Shown here in pieces: positions 51,428 through 60,947 of a stretch of DNA of 64,000 nt. Numbering within the stretch: position 1 is the first letter of the stretch; each line of letters begins with the position of its first letter. Origin of the DNA: Nostoc linckia NIES-25 (GTDB lineage Bacteria; Cyanobacteriota; Cyanobacteriia; Cyanobacteriales; Nostocaceae); the NCBI RefSeq assembly GCF_002368035.1, contig NZ_AP018222.1, forward strand, positions 5,157,508 through 5,221,507. Reading direction: 5' to 3'. Both the position numbers and the translations under genes were made by a program. The notes under the pieces were generated by a model, which saw only the letters and a program-made list of their open reading frames with translations, had not been told where the DNA came from and did not search any database.

Positions 51428-52843
51428 ATGTATAAAAATAAACGCAAAAGGGGAGTTTTACTAACTCCTACAGGAATTAAACGCTTACAATCAGCAATTC
51501 TTTCTGCGGAGATACTAGAAAATAAAGGCGAACACTTGAGTTTAGAAGAAATCAGCTCGCGCATTAATGTTTCTACTAGAACCTTGAGTAAATTATGGTC
51601 TTTAAGTGAATGTGTAGATCAAAAAACTATAAAACTCTGTTTTAGCGCTTTTAATCTAGAATTACACAGCGAAGACTACACCATAGTCAACAAAGCAAAT
51701 GATTCAGAAACATCTGAGTTATCGTCTATTGCAAATATAGAAGAAAATTTATCTCAAAGTTACGAATTAACTTCATTTGGCAAAGAACATCACACACAAA
51801 CTCAACAGATAGAAAATCTTTGGTCATACCCGGATGGCCCCATACCCCTAGATTCTCAGTTTTATATTCAACGCCCTCCAGTAGAGAGAAAAGTTTATCG
51901 AGAAATAACTACTAGTGGCTGCGTGATTCGGATTAGGTCTCCCAAACAGATGGGTAAAAGTTCTCTCGTGTTGCGGCTTTGTGCCTTTGCACACAAACTT
52001 GGGTATCAGACTGTGAATCTGAATTGCTACCAACTTAATGGTGAGTGTCTAACCGATTTAAATAAACTGTTACATTATCTTTTTTGGAAAATTGCAACTC
52101 AATTAGGTATTGACCCCAACCTCAAGGAAAATTGGAATGAAGAAATTAGCTACAACTTGAGTAGCGGCTTCTATTTAGAAAACTATTTGCTAGAGCGATG
52201 TCAAAGCCCAGTGGTTTTAGTGTTGAATGAAGTTGACCGTTTTTTTGAATATCCTCACATTTGTCAAGAGTTTTTTGCTTTATTGAGGTCATGGTGTGAG
52301 GAAGCACGACACAATCCTAAGTGGGAAAAGCTGAGGTTAGTAATGGTTTACTCGACCGAACAGTACATCTCTATGGATATTAACGTCTCTCCTTTTAATA
52401 TTGGTCTACCTATTCGTCTGAACGATTTTACTCAACTACAAGTAGAAGATTTAGCTAGGCGATATGGTTTAAACTCACTTAAAGCTAAAGATTTTGCCAA
52501 ACTGATGTCACTAGTAGGAGGACATCCAGCACTAATTCAGATTAGTTTGTACTATCTTTGCTTTCAAGAAATGACCCTGCAAGAAATAATAGAGGATGCG
52601 ATGGCTAATGGTGGCATCTACCGCGATCATTTGTGGAGACATTTTGTCAAACTGCAACAAAATCCTAGTCTGGCAAAGACCTATGCTAAAGTGCTGGAAG
52701 CAAAGCAAGGTATTTGCCTTAATCCTATTGAGGCTTACAAGCTTGAAAGTTTGGGATTAATTCGCTTTGAGGGCGATCGCATCTTACCGCGTTACGGACT
52801 CTACCAAGCCTATTTTGCAAAACAGCTATCGACAATTGTTTGA
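51428..52843 (+). CDS. HTH-AAA_35 protein (vMAP-like N-terminus)
   Basis: 471 residues. N-terminal helix-turn-helix (about 10-75, TPTGIKRLQSAILSAEILENK...ISSRINVSTRTLSKLWSL), a polar spacer (about 80-130), then an AAA_35 ATPase: FYIQRPPVERKVYREITTSG, Walker A-like S-P-K-Q-M-G-K-S-S-L, Walker B-like VVLVLNEVDRFF, and the winged tail ending LYQAYFAKQLS. The HTH resembles the N-terminal domain of vMAP/WD40-ATPase proteins. A nearby AAA_35 paralog (49200) lacks the HTH. DNA binding or NTP-dependent switch is inferred. RBS GGAG 5-6 nt before the ATG. Confidence 0.85.
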   Translation: MYKNKRKRGVLLTPTGIKRLQSAILSAEILENKGEHLSLEEISSRINVSTRTLSKLWSLSECVDQKTIKLCFSAFNLELHSEDYTIVNKANDSETSELSSIANIEENLSQSYELTSFGKEHHTQTQQIENLWSYPDGPIPLDSQFYIQRPPVERKVYREITTSGCVIRIRSPKQMGKSSLVLRLCAFAHKLGYQTVNLNCYQLNGECLTDLNKLLHYLFWKIATQLGIDPNLKENWNEEISYNLSSGFYLENYLLERCQSPVVLVLNEVDRFFEYPHICQEFFALLRSWCEEARHNPKWEKLRLVMVYSTEQYISMDINVSPFNIGLPIRLNDFTQLQVEDLARRYGLNSLKAKDFAKLMSLVGGHPALIQISLYYLCFQEMTLQEIIEDAMANGGIYRDHLWRHFVKLQQNPSLAKTYAKVLEAKQGICLNPIEAYKLESLGLIRFEGDRILPRYGLYQAYFAKQLSTIV

Positions 52844-54242
52844 TACACCAATACTAAGGTAGTCACTTCAAGAGGCGACAAGCGAGCTTAAGTGCTTGCT
52901 GTATAAGCTTCATAGCCTTTAAGCCTCCCTAATAATATGTCTGCTGATTGCGAATGAAACCGATCTCCACAGAAGAGTCTACTACCTCTATACAGTTCAT
53001 TCTCAATAAACCAGAGGTGGCACACCATCAAAGGCAAATCCTACCTACTATCAAGGTAATATTCCTTGGGAAGCAATGCGATTTTGTTAAATGAACCCAA
53101 AAGTGGAGCGATGGCTAATCTCGATTTCTCAGTACGAAAAGATTTTAACTATAGGAATAATATTTGATTTGGAGAAATACGCGTAGGGGAGCCAGCCGCA
53201 TGGGCGGGTTTCCCGACTTGAGCGGACTGGCGTTGCGTTAGCCTGAGAGTACGGGGCCAGTTAACGATTTAGGTGCGTTAGGCTACGCCATAACACACCC
53301 TACTTTTGTGGGGTAGGCCGGAAAGCCCGCCCGGACGGGTGAGGAAACCCATCCCACAATAAAATTTCTTGCATCAATTTAGTCTTACCACGCTACTACG
53401 TATATTTCAAAAATCAAATATGAGTCCTATATTAGAACTTCTATTTGATTGTGTAAAAAAACTTGCTTTAAATTGAAAAAGGGTGATTCTCTACTTCTGT
53501 AGAGACGCAAGTAATTGCATCTCTACCTACGCAAATATAGCGGTATTCAATTCAATTGAATACATTTTGAAAATTTATTTATTATAGGGGTGTACAACTG
53601 TATGCGTCTACTGTAATATAATCGACCGCAAATTACTATAAGTTCAAAAATAAAATCGAATTACTATTGCTGGCTTGAAAACCTAGTTTCTATTTAATCG
53701 CTAGTCAAAAATCAGCGATCGAAGGTCGAAAATTTGGATTGCGATCGCTGATTTAAACTTTAGCATTATTAAATTTTGTATAAGCGACAACTATCTAAAG
53801 AGTGAAAAAATTACTCCAAATTACAGCCATTAGTTAGTTGCGTAAATTAGACAATAGCTCAAAAATACTACTTATACCGTCAATACAGATTTTCCTTTAT
53901 TAAATATTAATAAATCTCATGATGCATTAAGCTTGACCCTATTCACCTCTCTCGGCAATCATAAAAGCACGGCTATTAAAAGCCAATTAATTCAGTTGAT
54001 TGAGTGCGATTATAGACGTGATGAAATCGCTAGAGTGTAGTAACTGTCTTTATTGTTGCAATATATCAGATGACCACAGTATCTCTTTTTATTCTTAGTG
54101 TTATCTGCGGTTCTAGAAAAATCCCATAAAAAGCAAAAAGTAAAACTAGCGTTCAATCACAATTTTGTTGAATTCTGCCTTTTGCCTTTTGCATTTTGTC
54201 TTTTGCCCCGTTCAGCAACTTTTTTTCCTGGAGGATGTTGTA
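52844..54242. other. Long intergenic region, 1.4 kb
   Basis: Mostly decayed repeats: TGCGTTAGCCTGAGAG-type palindromes (53183-53303), a CGGAAAGCCCGCCC/GGGCGGG-like unit near 53325, and a GTAGAGACGC... hairpin near 53500-53526. A 46-codon frame at 52954-53094 (MKPISTEESTTSIQF...) has no recognisable family and is not called. The end has CTTTTGCC-type filler that leads into the next gene. Confidence 0.5.
53183..53350. repeat. Cluster of palindromic elements
   Basis: Contains GTAGGGGAGCCAGCCGCATG, GTTGCGTTAGCCTGAGAGTA, and CGTTAGGCTACGCCATAAC then GGTAGGCCGGAAAGCCCG. Several intergenic repeat families collided here; no clean terminal repeats are left. Confidence 0.6.
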
Positions 54243-55961
54243 ATGTCTAGTCTGTTTCGCTGGTCATCACTAAGAGTAGCTTTGCTAGTTTTTGGAATGA
54301 CAACTGCTACAGTAGCTCCCATCGTAATTTCTACACCAGCTTCATCTCAAAATACTGTTCCCAGTACCACTCCATCTACTACTCCATCTGCTACACCAGC
54401 ACCAACTTCACCGTCACCAACTTCAACAGTTAATTTGTCGGATGTCACTTCAGATTACTGGGCACGTCCATTTATCCAAACTCTAGCTGACAACAATGTA
54501 ATTAGTGGCTTTCCTGATGGCACCTTTAGGCCAAATCAATCTGTGACTCGTGCGGAATTTGCCGCCCTAATTCAAAAGGCTTTCGGCAATCAAAACCGAG
54601 TTCGCCAATTGAGTGCGGGTGGATTTAGTGATGTTCCTGCTGGCTACTGGGCGGCTGCGGCAATTCAAAACGCTTACGAAATCGGGTTTTTGTCGGGTTA
54701 TCCAGGAAATGTATTTAGACCAAATCAACAAATACCCAAGGTAGAAGCGATCGTTTCCATCAGCAATGGCTTGGGTTTGTCTGCTAGCGATACAAATATT
54801 CTTAATACTTCATACAGCGATGCTTCAGCTATCCCAAATTATGCGGTTAGTAGCGTAGCAGCAGCTACACAGGCTAATCTTGTTGTCAACTACCCAGATG
54901 TCAAACAACTCAATCCCCAACAAGCCCTGACTCGTGGTGAAGCAGCAGCACTTTTATATCAAGCTTTAGTTAAACAGGGACGGTTGCAACCCATTGCTAG
55001 CAATCTGCCAGCGGCTCAGTATGTTGTTGGTGGAGTTGGTACAGGCAATCAAACAGGTAACGACATTGTTTCTCTGGCTGCATCGAGTAACTCTTTTTCA
55101 ACACTAACTTCTTTATTAAAAACAGCCGGTTTAGCAGAAACTCTTCAACAGCCCGGCCCTTATACAGTTTTTGCTCCCACTAACGATGCATTTGCGGCTT
55201 TACCTGCTTCTACCCTAGAACAATTGCAACGACCAGAAAACAAAGAAGCATTGGTTAAGATTTTGAGCTATCACGTAGTTCCCGGTGCGGTAACTGCTAG
55301 CCAACTCACAAATGGCGAACTGAAAACCTTTGAAGAAAGACCTGTAAATATTCAAATCGATCGCGCTAATAATCAAGTCGCGGTCAATAATGCTAGAGTC
55401 ATCCAAGCGGATGTTCCAGCTAGCAACGGTGTTATCCATGCAATTAACCAAGTCCTCATCCCACCTGATATTAATCTCAGTCAGTTAAATCAGCCCCAAA
55501 ATGGAGGCAATGCTGATGGTGGAACTAATGTTGATGTAGGTAGAGCTACTCGTGGCGGTAGAAGTTATATCGGGGTTGCTGGTAACATTGGTTTGAGCGG
55601 CGGCGATACAGCTTTGAGCGAAGGTAACTTTACAGTCATTAGCAAACTTGGTTTGACAAACTCCATATCAGTAAGACCATCAGTACTGTTTGGCGACGAT
55701 ACAGTATTTTTGGTTCCCTTAACTTATGATTTCACTCCACGTGCAGCAGGTTCCGTGGGTCAACGGACTCTTAGTATAGCTCCTTACCTGGGCGCAGGCG
55801 TAGCCATTGAAGCTAATCTCGATACTGATTTTGGATTATTGCTCACTGGTGGTGTAGACGTTCCTCTAGGTACTCGGTTCACCCTTACAGGTGCTGTAAA
55901 TGCCGCTTTCATGGATGAAACTGATGTCGGCTTGCTATTAGGCGTTGGTTACAATTTCTAA
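54243..55961 (+). CDS. SLH-fasciclin-beta-barrel envelope protein
   Basis: 572 residues. Signal peptide (about 1-35), a Thr/Pro/Ser linker, then three SLH domains (about 63-240): DVTSDYWARPFIQTLADNNV with GFPDGTFRPNQSVTRAEFAA, SDVPAGYWAAAAIQNAYEIG, and a weaker third. A fasciclin (FAS1) domain (about 270-405: LLKTAGLAETLQQPGPYTVFAP, VIHAINQVLIPPD) precedes a C-terminal outer-membrane-like beta-barrel segment (about 440-572) ending FMDETDVGLLLGVGYNF. It probably links the outer membrane to peptidoglycan or polymer. Start: ATG 54243 with GGAGG 8 nt upstream; the earlier TTG-type frame is a filler repeat. Confidence 0.9.
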   Translation: MSSLFRWSSLRVALLVFGMTTATVAPIVISTPASSQNTVPSTTPSTTPSATPAPTSPSPTSTVNLSDVTSDYWARPFIQTLADNNVISGFPDGTFRPNQSVTRAEFAALIQKAFGNQNRVRQLSAGGFSDVPAGYWAAAAIQNAYEIGFLSGYPGNVFRPNQQIPKVEAIVSISNGLGLSASDTNILNTSYSDASAIPNYAVSSVAAATQANLVVNYPDVKQLNPQQALTRGEAAALLYQALVKQGRLQPIASNLPAAQYVVGGVGTGNQTGNDIVSLAASSNSFSTLTSLLKTAGLAETLQQPGPYTVFAPTNDAFAALPASTLEQLQRPENKEALVKILSYHVVPGAVTASQLTNGELKTFEERPVNIQIDRANNQVAVNNARVIQADVPASNGVIHAINQVLIPPDINLSQLNQPQNGGNADGGTNVDVGRATRGGRSYIGVAGNIGLSGGDTALSEGNFTVISKLGLTNSISVRPSVLFGDDTVFLVPLTYDFTPRAAGSVGQRTLSIAPYLGAGVAIEANLDTDFGLLLTGGVDVPLGTRFTLTGAVNAAFMDETDVGLLLGVGYNF

Positions 55962-56028
55962 GTATTACTGATGTGAGCGCCCAAACCAAGGGCGCGTTTT
56001 TTGCTAACACAACATATACAGCAATCAT

Positions 56029-56147
56029 TAGACTTCTTGCAGAAGTCGGGAAAAGGGAAAGGGGGAAAGGTTTGGTATTTTTTCCCCAATAAAGATGAGT
56101 CCCTTTCCCCACAAAAGTGCAAAAAGCAATTGATTGCAAGAGGTCTA
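56029..56147. mobile_element. MITE-like repeat TAGACTTCTTGCA family, copy 4
   Basis: 119 bp, TAGACTTCTTGCAGAAGTCG at the left and GATTGCAAGAGGTCTA at the right. Nearly identical to 27378-27499. Directly followed by the palindrome at 56150-56177. Confidence 0.85.
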
Positions 56148-56149
56148 TT

Positions 56150-56177
56150 GTAGGGGCGCACAGCTGTGCGCCCCTAC
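56150..56177. repeat. Palindrome GTAGGGGCGCACAG / CTGTGCGCCCCTAC
   Basis: Perfect 28-bp palindrome. It is almost identical to the reconstructed target of MITE copy B. Confidence 0.88.
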
Positions 56178-56332
56178 AAGCGTTGATAGCGTGCTAACCT
56201 AAAATTTAAATTTCTTTTGAAAATTTTCTATCTTTGACCAATGATTCCTTTATGGTAGAGAGCAAGCGGATTTATCCTTGGAATCGATAGAAAATCCAAA
56301 ATCTCAAATCTAAAATTGCCTGACTGAAAAAA

Positions 56333-57658
56333 ATGGTTCCTTCTAAACGAGTTTATTTATTATTACTTTTAGGAATTGCGATCGCCTTTATCCTATCCTT
56401 TTTTCTCCCCATTAAAGCAACCATCGCCATCACTTTGTTATTTGATGTCGCAGTTCTCCTATTAATGGTTGCAGATGGTTTGCAGGTGCGGCGTTATCGC
56501 GTGCAAATTACCCGCGAATTACCGCCACGGCTATCCATTGGGCGGGATAATCCAGTTGTATTAAAAGTAACCTCGCAAAAAGCTGACGCGCAAATTCAAA
56601 TCCGCGATTATTACCCAACAGGTTTTGGCGTATCTGCACCTGGACTACAGGCGATTATTCCCAGTAACAGCACCGAGGAATTAACTTATACCGTTAACCC
56701 GACACAACGGGGAGAATTTCCTTGGGGAAATATTCAAGTCAGACAATTGGGACTTTGGGGGTTAGCTTGGGACGATTGGCAGATTTTACAAAGTCTGCCA
56801 GTGAAAGTTTATCCCGATTTAATCGGGTTGCGATCGCTCACAATTCGCCTGACACTACAATCATCGGGATCGATGCGCCAAGCTAGGCAAACGGGTATCG
56901 GTACAGAGTTTGCCGAACTGCGGAATTACCGCACTGGTGACGATTTGCGGTTTATTGATTGGAAAGCTACCGCCCGTCGGGTTGGTGCTTATGGTAACTC
57001 ACCGCCATTGGTGAGGGTTCTGGAACCAGAACAGGAACAAACTTTGCTGATTTTACTCGATCGCGGTAGGTTAATGACGGCAAAAGTCCAGGGTTTACAG
57101 CGGTTTGACTGGGGTTTGAATGCAACTTTATCGCTAGCTTTGGCGGGATTGCATCGAGGCGATCGCGTTGGGGTTGGTGTATTTGACCGCCAGATGCATA
57201 CGTGGATTCCCCCAGAACGCGGTCAACTTCATTTGAATCAGCTAATTGATAAACTGACTCCAATTCAACCAGTGTTATTTGAATCTGATTATTTGGGTGC
57301 GGTGACAAATGTTGTGCAGCGACAAACTCGTAGGGCGCTAGTGGTGGTGATTACTGATTTAGTTGATGTCACCGCTTCTATGGAATTGTTGGCTGCACTT
57401 TCCAAGTTAGCACCACGGTATCTGCCATTTTGCGTGACTTTGCGAGATCCGCAAGTCGATCGTTTGGCACATACTTTTAGTGAAAATGTTACAGCTGCTT
57501 ATGTACGTGCAGTGTCATTAGATTTATTGGCACAGCGGCAAGTGGCATTTGCTCAACTCAAACAAAAAGGTGTATTAGTATTAGATGCACCAGCAAATCA
57601 AATTGCTGATGATTTGGTTGAACGATATCTGCAATTGAAGGCGCGAAATCAACTTTAG
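56333..57658 (+). CDS. DUF58 domain protein
   Basis: 441 residues. Two N-terminal membrane helices (about 5-50, VYLLLLLGIAIAFILSFFLP, ITLLFDVAVLLLMVA), a beta-rich region, then the DUF58 hallmark GTEFAELRNYRTGDDLRFIDWKATARR at about 190-216, and a vWA-like C-terminal part (ILLDRGRLM, VVVITDLVDVTA). DUF58 proteins usually sit with MoxR ATPases and transglutaminase-like genes and are linked to envelope assembly. No MoxR gene is next to it here. Start: ATG at 56333. Membrane-associated, cytoplasmic vWA side expected. Confidence 0.9.
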   Translation: MVPSKRVYLLLLLGIAIAFILSFFLPIKATIAITLLFDVAVLLLMVADGLQVRRYRVQITRELPPRLSIGRDNPVVLKVTSQKADAQIQIRDYYPTGFGVSAPGLQAIIPSNSTEELTYTVNPTQRGEFPWGNIQVRQLGLWGLAWDDWQILQSLPVKVYPDLIGLRSLTIRLTLQSSGSMRQARQTGIGTEFAELRNYRTGDDLRFIDWKATARRVGAYGNSPPLVRVLEPEQEQTLLILLDRGRLMTAKVQGLQRFDWGLNATLSLALAGLHRGDRVGVGVFDRQMHTWIPPERGQLHLNQLIDKLTPIQPVLFESDYLGAVTNVVQRQTRRALVVVITDLVDVTASMELLAALSKLAPRYLPFCVTLRDPQVDRLAHTFSENVTAAYVRAVSLDLLAQRQVAFAQLKQKGVLVLDAPANQIADDLVERYLQLKARNQL

Positions 57659-57664
57659 TTTAAT

Positions 57665-57735
57665 CACGCAGAGGCGCAGAGAGAAGTCGGAGCGGCGGCT
57701 TCCGCCGATCTGAACTTCGGTGGGCGCAGAGAGGA
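57665..57735. repeat. GCAGAGGCGCAGAG + GGAGCGGCGG palindromic filler
   Basis: ACGCAGAGGCGCAGAGAG, then GGAGCGGCGGCTTCCGCCG and AACTTCGGTGGGCGCAGAG. Same palindrome class as the 22027-22053 insert inside the acylase gene. Confidence 0.7.
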
Positions 57736-57752
57736 AGAGTTGAGAATAAATT

Positions 57753-58316
57753 ATGTTGGAATCTGCGAGTGTTACAAATAGATGGGTGAATACAATTGAT
57801 TTCCAAAATCCAGAAGCGATCGCAAAAGGATTTAGGATGATGGAAAATAATATTTATTGCAGTTTGTCTACTTGTTCTTTTGATGGTTATCCTTGGGTAT
57901 CGCCTGTATTTTTTGCCTATGATGATAACTGCAATATTTATTGGAGTTCGGCTATTGAGTCGAAGCATTCGCAGAATTTATATAGTAATGATGGGAAGGT
58001 AGCGATCGCTATTTTTAATTCGAGTGTTTCTGAAGGTACAGCAGATGGTTTGTATTTTTATGGAACGGCATCAGAATTAAAGCCAGAGCAAACAGAAAAG
58101 ATTTTGCAGTTACTTTTAAATCGTGCCAAGAGAAAACACAATCGCACGGCTGATGATTATTTAAATGATTCACCCCGCAGAATATATCAGTGTCAACCTC
58201 AAGAAGCTTGGGTGACTGGCGAACGATTGCCTTTTGGTAATCAATTAATAGATACAAAAATTCAGATATGTTTGCAATCTCTCGGAGAGCATATCAAAAG
58301 TTATAGTAGAGAATAG
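57753..58316 (+). CDS. PNPOx-like flavin-reductase-fold protein
   Basis: 187 residues, pyridoxamine 5'-phosphate oxidase-like split barrel: NNIYCSLSTCSFDGYPWVSPVFFAYDDN, IYWSSAIESKHSQNLYSNDGKVAIAIF, GLYFYGTASEL. The family binds FMN or F420/heme and includes general stress proteins. Key FMN residues cannot be placed exactly by eye, so the reaction is unknown. It lies 95 nt after the DUF58 gene, with a GGAGCGG-type palindrome in the gap. ATG start. Confidence 0.85.
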   Translation: MLESASVTNRWVNTIDFQNPEAIAKGFRMMENNIYCSLSTCSFDGYPWVSPVFFAYDDNCNIYWSSAIESKHSQNLYSNDGKVAIAIFNSSVSEGTADGLYFYGTASELKPEQTEKILQLLLNRAKRKHNRTADDYLNDSPRRIYQCQPQEAWVTGERLPFGNQLIDTKIQICLQSLGEHIKSYSRE

Positions 58317-58375
58317 GCAATAGGGGAATGATTTTATTTTTACTTTATAAATGACCTCTAATTTGGTACGTTTGG

Positions 58376-58942
58376 ATGGAAAAATTAATTAAAGTAGCGG
58401 TATTTTGGCTTTGTACAACTATCATAATTTTGGGTTTGATGGGCTGCGATCGCCTGATTGGTAATTCTGGAGATGTGGTTGAGCGAGTGAGTGATGGCGA
58501 TACTATAGTAGTCAAAGATGCTAATGGTAAAAATGTTACTGTGCGTTTTGCTTGTGTAGATGCACCAGAAATAGCTCATACCAATAAAGAAAAGCAAAGT
58601 AAAGTTAGTAGCGATCGCAATCAATTTAGTTGGGGTGTCAAAGCTCAAGAACGCGTGCAACAACTCGTACAACAAGGAGGCGAACGCGTCACCTTGAATA
58701 TAACAGATAGCGATCGTTATGGGCGTAAAGTTGCAGAAGTTCGTTTAAAAAATGGCACTTTCATCCAACAAGTATTATTGCAAGAAGGCTTAGCAAAAGC
58801 ATATCGTCCTTATTTAAATAAATGTCCTAGTAAAGACTTAATTCAACAAGCCGAAGCACAAGCCAAAAACCAAAAGCTTGGCGTTTGGAGCGATACTAAA
58901 TTTGTCAATCCTTGGGAATATCGAGCTTTATATAAAAAATGA
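58376..58942 (+). CDS. Secreted/lipidated thermonuclease (SNase-like)
   Basis: 188 residues. N-terminal signal with lipobox LGLMGC (Cys24), so likely a lipoprotein. SNase domain: VERVSDGDTIVV, VRFACVDAPEIAH, ERVTLNITDSDRYGRKVAEV, VLLQEGLAKAYRPYLNKCPS. Catalytic residues of staphylococcal nuclease (Arg in VRF, Asp in SDGDT, Glu in DAPE, Arg in DRYGR) are visible. Degrades nucleic acids outside the cytoplasm; could help nutrient (phosphate) scavenging or matrix turnover. ATG start. Follows the PNPOx gene by 59 nt. Confidence 0.9.
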   Translation: MEKLIKVAVFWLCTTIIILGLMGCDRLIGNSGDVVERVSDGDTIVVKDANGKNVTVRFACVDAPEIAHTNKEKQSKVSSDRNQFSWGVKAQERVQQLVQQGGERVTLNITDSDRYGRKVAEVRLKNGTFIQQVLLQEGLAKAYRPYLNKCPSKDLIQQAEAQAKNQKLGVWSDTKFVNPWEYRALYKK

Positions 58943-59044
58943 AAAAGGGCATGGGGAAGAAGATGGGGGGATAAGGGGATGGGGAGACTTGTACTGAGCG
59001 GAGCCGAAGTATGGGAGGAAAGAAGAATTACTTTCTCCCTCACC

Positions 59045-59092
59045 TCCCCATCTCCCCATCTCCCCATCTCCCCATCTCCCCATCTCCCCAGC
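59045..59092. repeat. 8-bp tandem repeat TCCCCATC, about 6 units
   Basis: TCCCCATC repeated five times plus a final TCCCCAGC, lying just downstream of the convergent nuclease and TpsB genes. Slippage-prone. The nearby phrase TTGTACTGAGCGGAGCCGAA at 58988 also occurs at 60999. Confidence 0.85.
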
Positions 59093-59096
59093 CCAA

Positions 59097-60947
59097 TTAC
59101 GGCTGATACCGGACGCTAAAATAAAAGCCATCATCTTGAACGTTATTACCGCGATCGCTTAAATCGATAAATGGAAATCCATAATCGAGTCGTAAATTTA
59201 AATTATCAATGCCAAAGGCTTCATTCCACAATAATCCTAAACCTGCACCAATTAGAAAAGTTTGGTCTGGTAGCTGATTGGGATTATTAGACTTATTCCA
59301 AACGGCTCCCATATCAACAAATGGTGCTAGTTGAATCGTCGATAATCCAGACTCATTACGTTGCACTGTGATTCTATCTTCGATCGCTACCCGAAATCCA
59401 TTATCCCCTGAGCGCACATTTTGACGATATCCTCTGACTGATTGTCCGCCACCAATCACGAATTGCTGGGAAGGTAACAGACTATCTGGTGTTAGCTGTA
59501 ACTCTGCTTGAACCAGCAATAATTGGTCGTTGGTGAGTCGCTGGACGCGCTGTACTTGAAATAGCCAACTAAAAAAGCGACCATCGGGTATGGGGTCATT
59601 GTTGATTGTGGCATCTAATATATCAACGCCAAAATTAAATTGCGATCGCAAAAACCAAGCACCTTGGGGTTCGCGTTTGATATAGTCTTGACCAAACTTA
59701 ATGACGCTGGTACGGCTGACTCCATTAACATCGGGGCCGATACCAAAGGGGGTTGCGAGGTTATCGAAGAGAAAAGTTTGACCATCTTGATAGGTAAATC
59801 CTAAAGATAAGGCAAATTCTTCTCTTGGCGATCGCATCAATGGTTGGCGATAATTGATTTCATAAAGATCCTGGTTTGCCCGAATTCCAAAGGCATCGAA
59901 GGGCGCTTGAGTAATTCTGTTACGATTAAATGCAGCTCTAATTTGTACCTTCCCATCCATAGCATTCACAGGAACCTGATACCTAAAATCATAAATATCG
60001 GAACCACCTGTGAACGAGTGAAAATAATAGCCTCCTAACTCATCTCCCATCCCAGTTAAATTACGATGGCGCAGTTCAACACCCAATCTTTCTGCACCAA
60101 TACTCGGAGGCGAATAGTTATCTACACCCAAGCTACCAGTTAAAGGGTTTGCCTCTTCAACTCTGACAAGCAAAACACTTTGACCGACTTTACCCGTAGG
60201 ACGCAGGCGTGCTTCGACATTTGTAAACAAAGGATCGAGTCGCAATAGCTTTAGTTGGTCTTCCAGCTTACCAATATTCAGAGGGACACCAGCACCTAAT
60301 TCGATGCGACTACGAATATAAGACGGGTTTAGTCGCCGCGTTCCTTGGATGTCTATCTCAGCTAAACTCCCTTCAATCACGCGAATGACCACAATTCCAT
60401 CGGCGGTACTAGGTTGCTGAGTCTCTGGAACCGCCCTGGAATTGAGATAGCCTTTATTTAGATAAAGTTGAGTAACGGCGTCTGCTGCTTGTCTGATTTC
60501 TTCTAAAGTCAACTCTCGTTCTTCAAACGGCTTGATAGCTGCATTCAAATCATTTTCACTAAAAACCGTGCTATCTATAACCTGAATTTTGCGGACTCGA
60601 ATGCGTTGCGGCGTTTCCGGTTGTGCTGGCGATGATTCGGGGTTTGGTGTCGGTTGATTAGGTTCAGTTACCGGGGAAGATTCTGTTTCCTGTACGATTT
60701 GTAACTCAGAGTAACTACTATCTCCATCGGACTTTGGTGTAAAGTTATTAGCTGTAGCTCTCAGTCCACTTGCGGTTAAAATCCAGACCGCAGGTAGAAT
60801 TAACAAGCCATATTTGAAACTGAAACTGTGCTGATTCCATTTAGTATTTGCCAGACTTTGCCAAGCCTCTAATTGATGAGAAACAGACAAAATTCTTGGC
60901 TTAGTCATTGCTTTAGGTTTAACACTAGTTTCTGTTCCTTTTTTCAT
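59097..60947 (-). CDS. TpsB outer-membrane transporter (ShlB/FhaC/HecB, two-partner secretion)
   Basis: 616 residues. N-terminal membrane/signal segment at about 46-68, unusually far from the N-terminus (GLLILPAVWILTASG). A Pro/Gln/Glu linker is followed by a POTRA_2 domain (about 110-190: IRVRKIQVIDSTVFSENDLN, LTLEEIRQAADAVTQLYLNKG), then a second POTRA and a 16-stranded barrel with conserved QSVRGYR and an aromatic C-terminus (YFSVRYQP). TpsB threads a TpsA exoprotein across the outer membrane. The TpsA-like ORF is divergent, 449 bp away, so this pair is a two-partner system. Start: ATG at 60947. Long signal region may be mis-assigned. Confidence 0.93.
   Translation of the reverse strand: MKKGTETSVKPKAMTKPRILSVSHQLEAWQSLANTKWNQHSFSFKYGLLILPAVWILTASGLRATANNFTPKSDGDSSYSELQIVQETESSPVTEPNQPTPNPESSPAQPETPQRIRVRKIQVIDSTVFSENDLNAAIKPFEERELTLEEIRQAADAVTQLYLNKGYLNSRAVPETQQPSTADGIVVIRVIEGSLAEIDIQGTRRLNPSYIRSRIELGAGVPLNIGKLEDQLKLLRLDPLFTNVEARLRPTGKVGQSVLLVRVEEANPLTGSLGVDNYSPPSIGAERLGVELRHRNLTGMGDELGGYYFHSFTGGSDIYDFRYQVPVNAMDGKVQIRAAFNRNRITQAPFDAFGIRANQDLYEINYRQPLMRSPREEFALSLGFTYQDGQTFLFDNLATPFGIGPDVNGVSRTSVIKFGQDYIKREPQGAWFLRSQFNFGVDILDATINNDPIPDGRFFSWLFQVQRVQRLTNDQLLLVQAELQLTPDSLLPSQQFVIGGGQSVRGYRQNVRSGDNGFRVAIEDRITVQRNESGLSTIQLAPFVDMGAVWNKSNNPNQLPDQTFLIGAGLGLLWNEAFGIDNLNLRLDYGFPFIDLSDRGNNVQDDGFYFSVRYQP

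Noticed and set aside
52954..53094. 46-codon frame MKPISTEESTTSIQF...
   Set aside because: Plausible ATG but no family, no RBS, and it lies among decayed repeats. Too weak to call.
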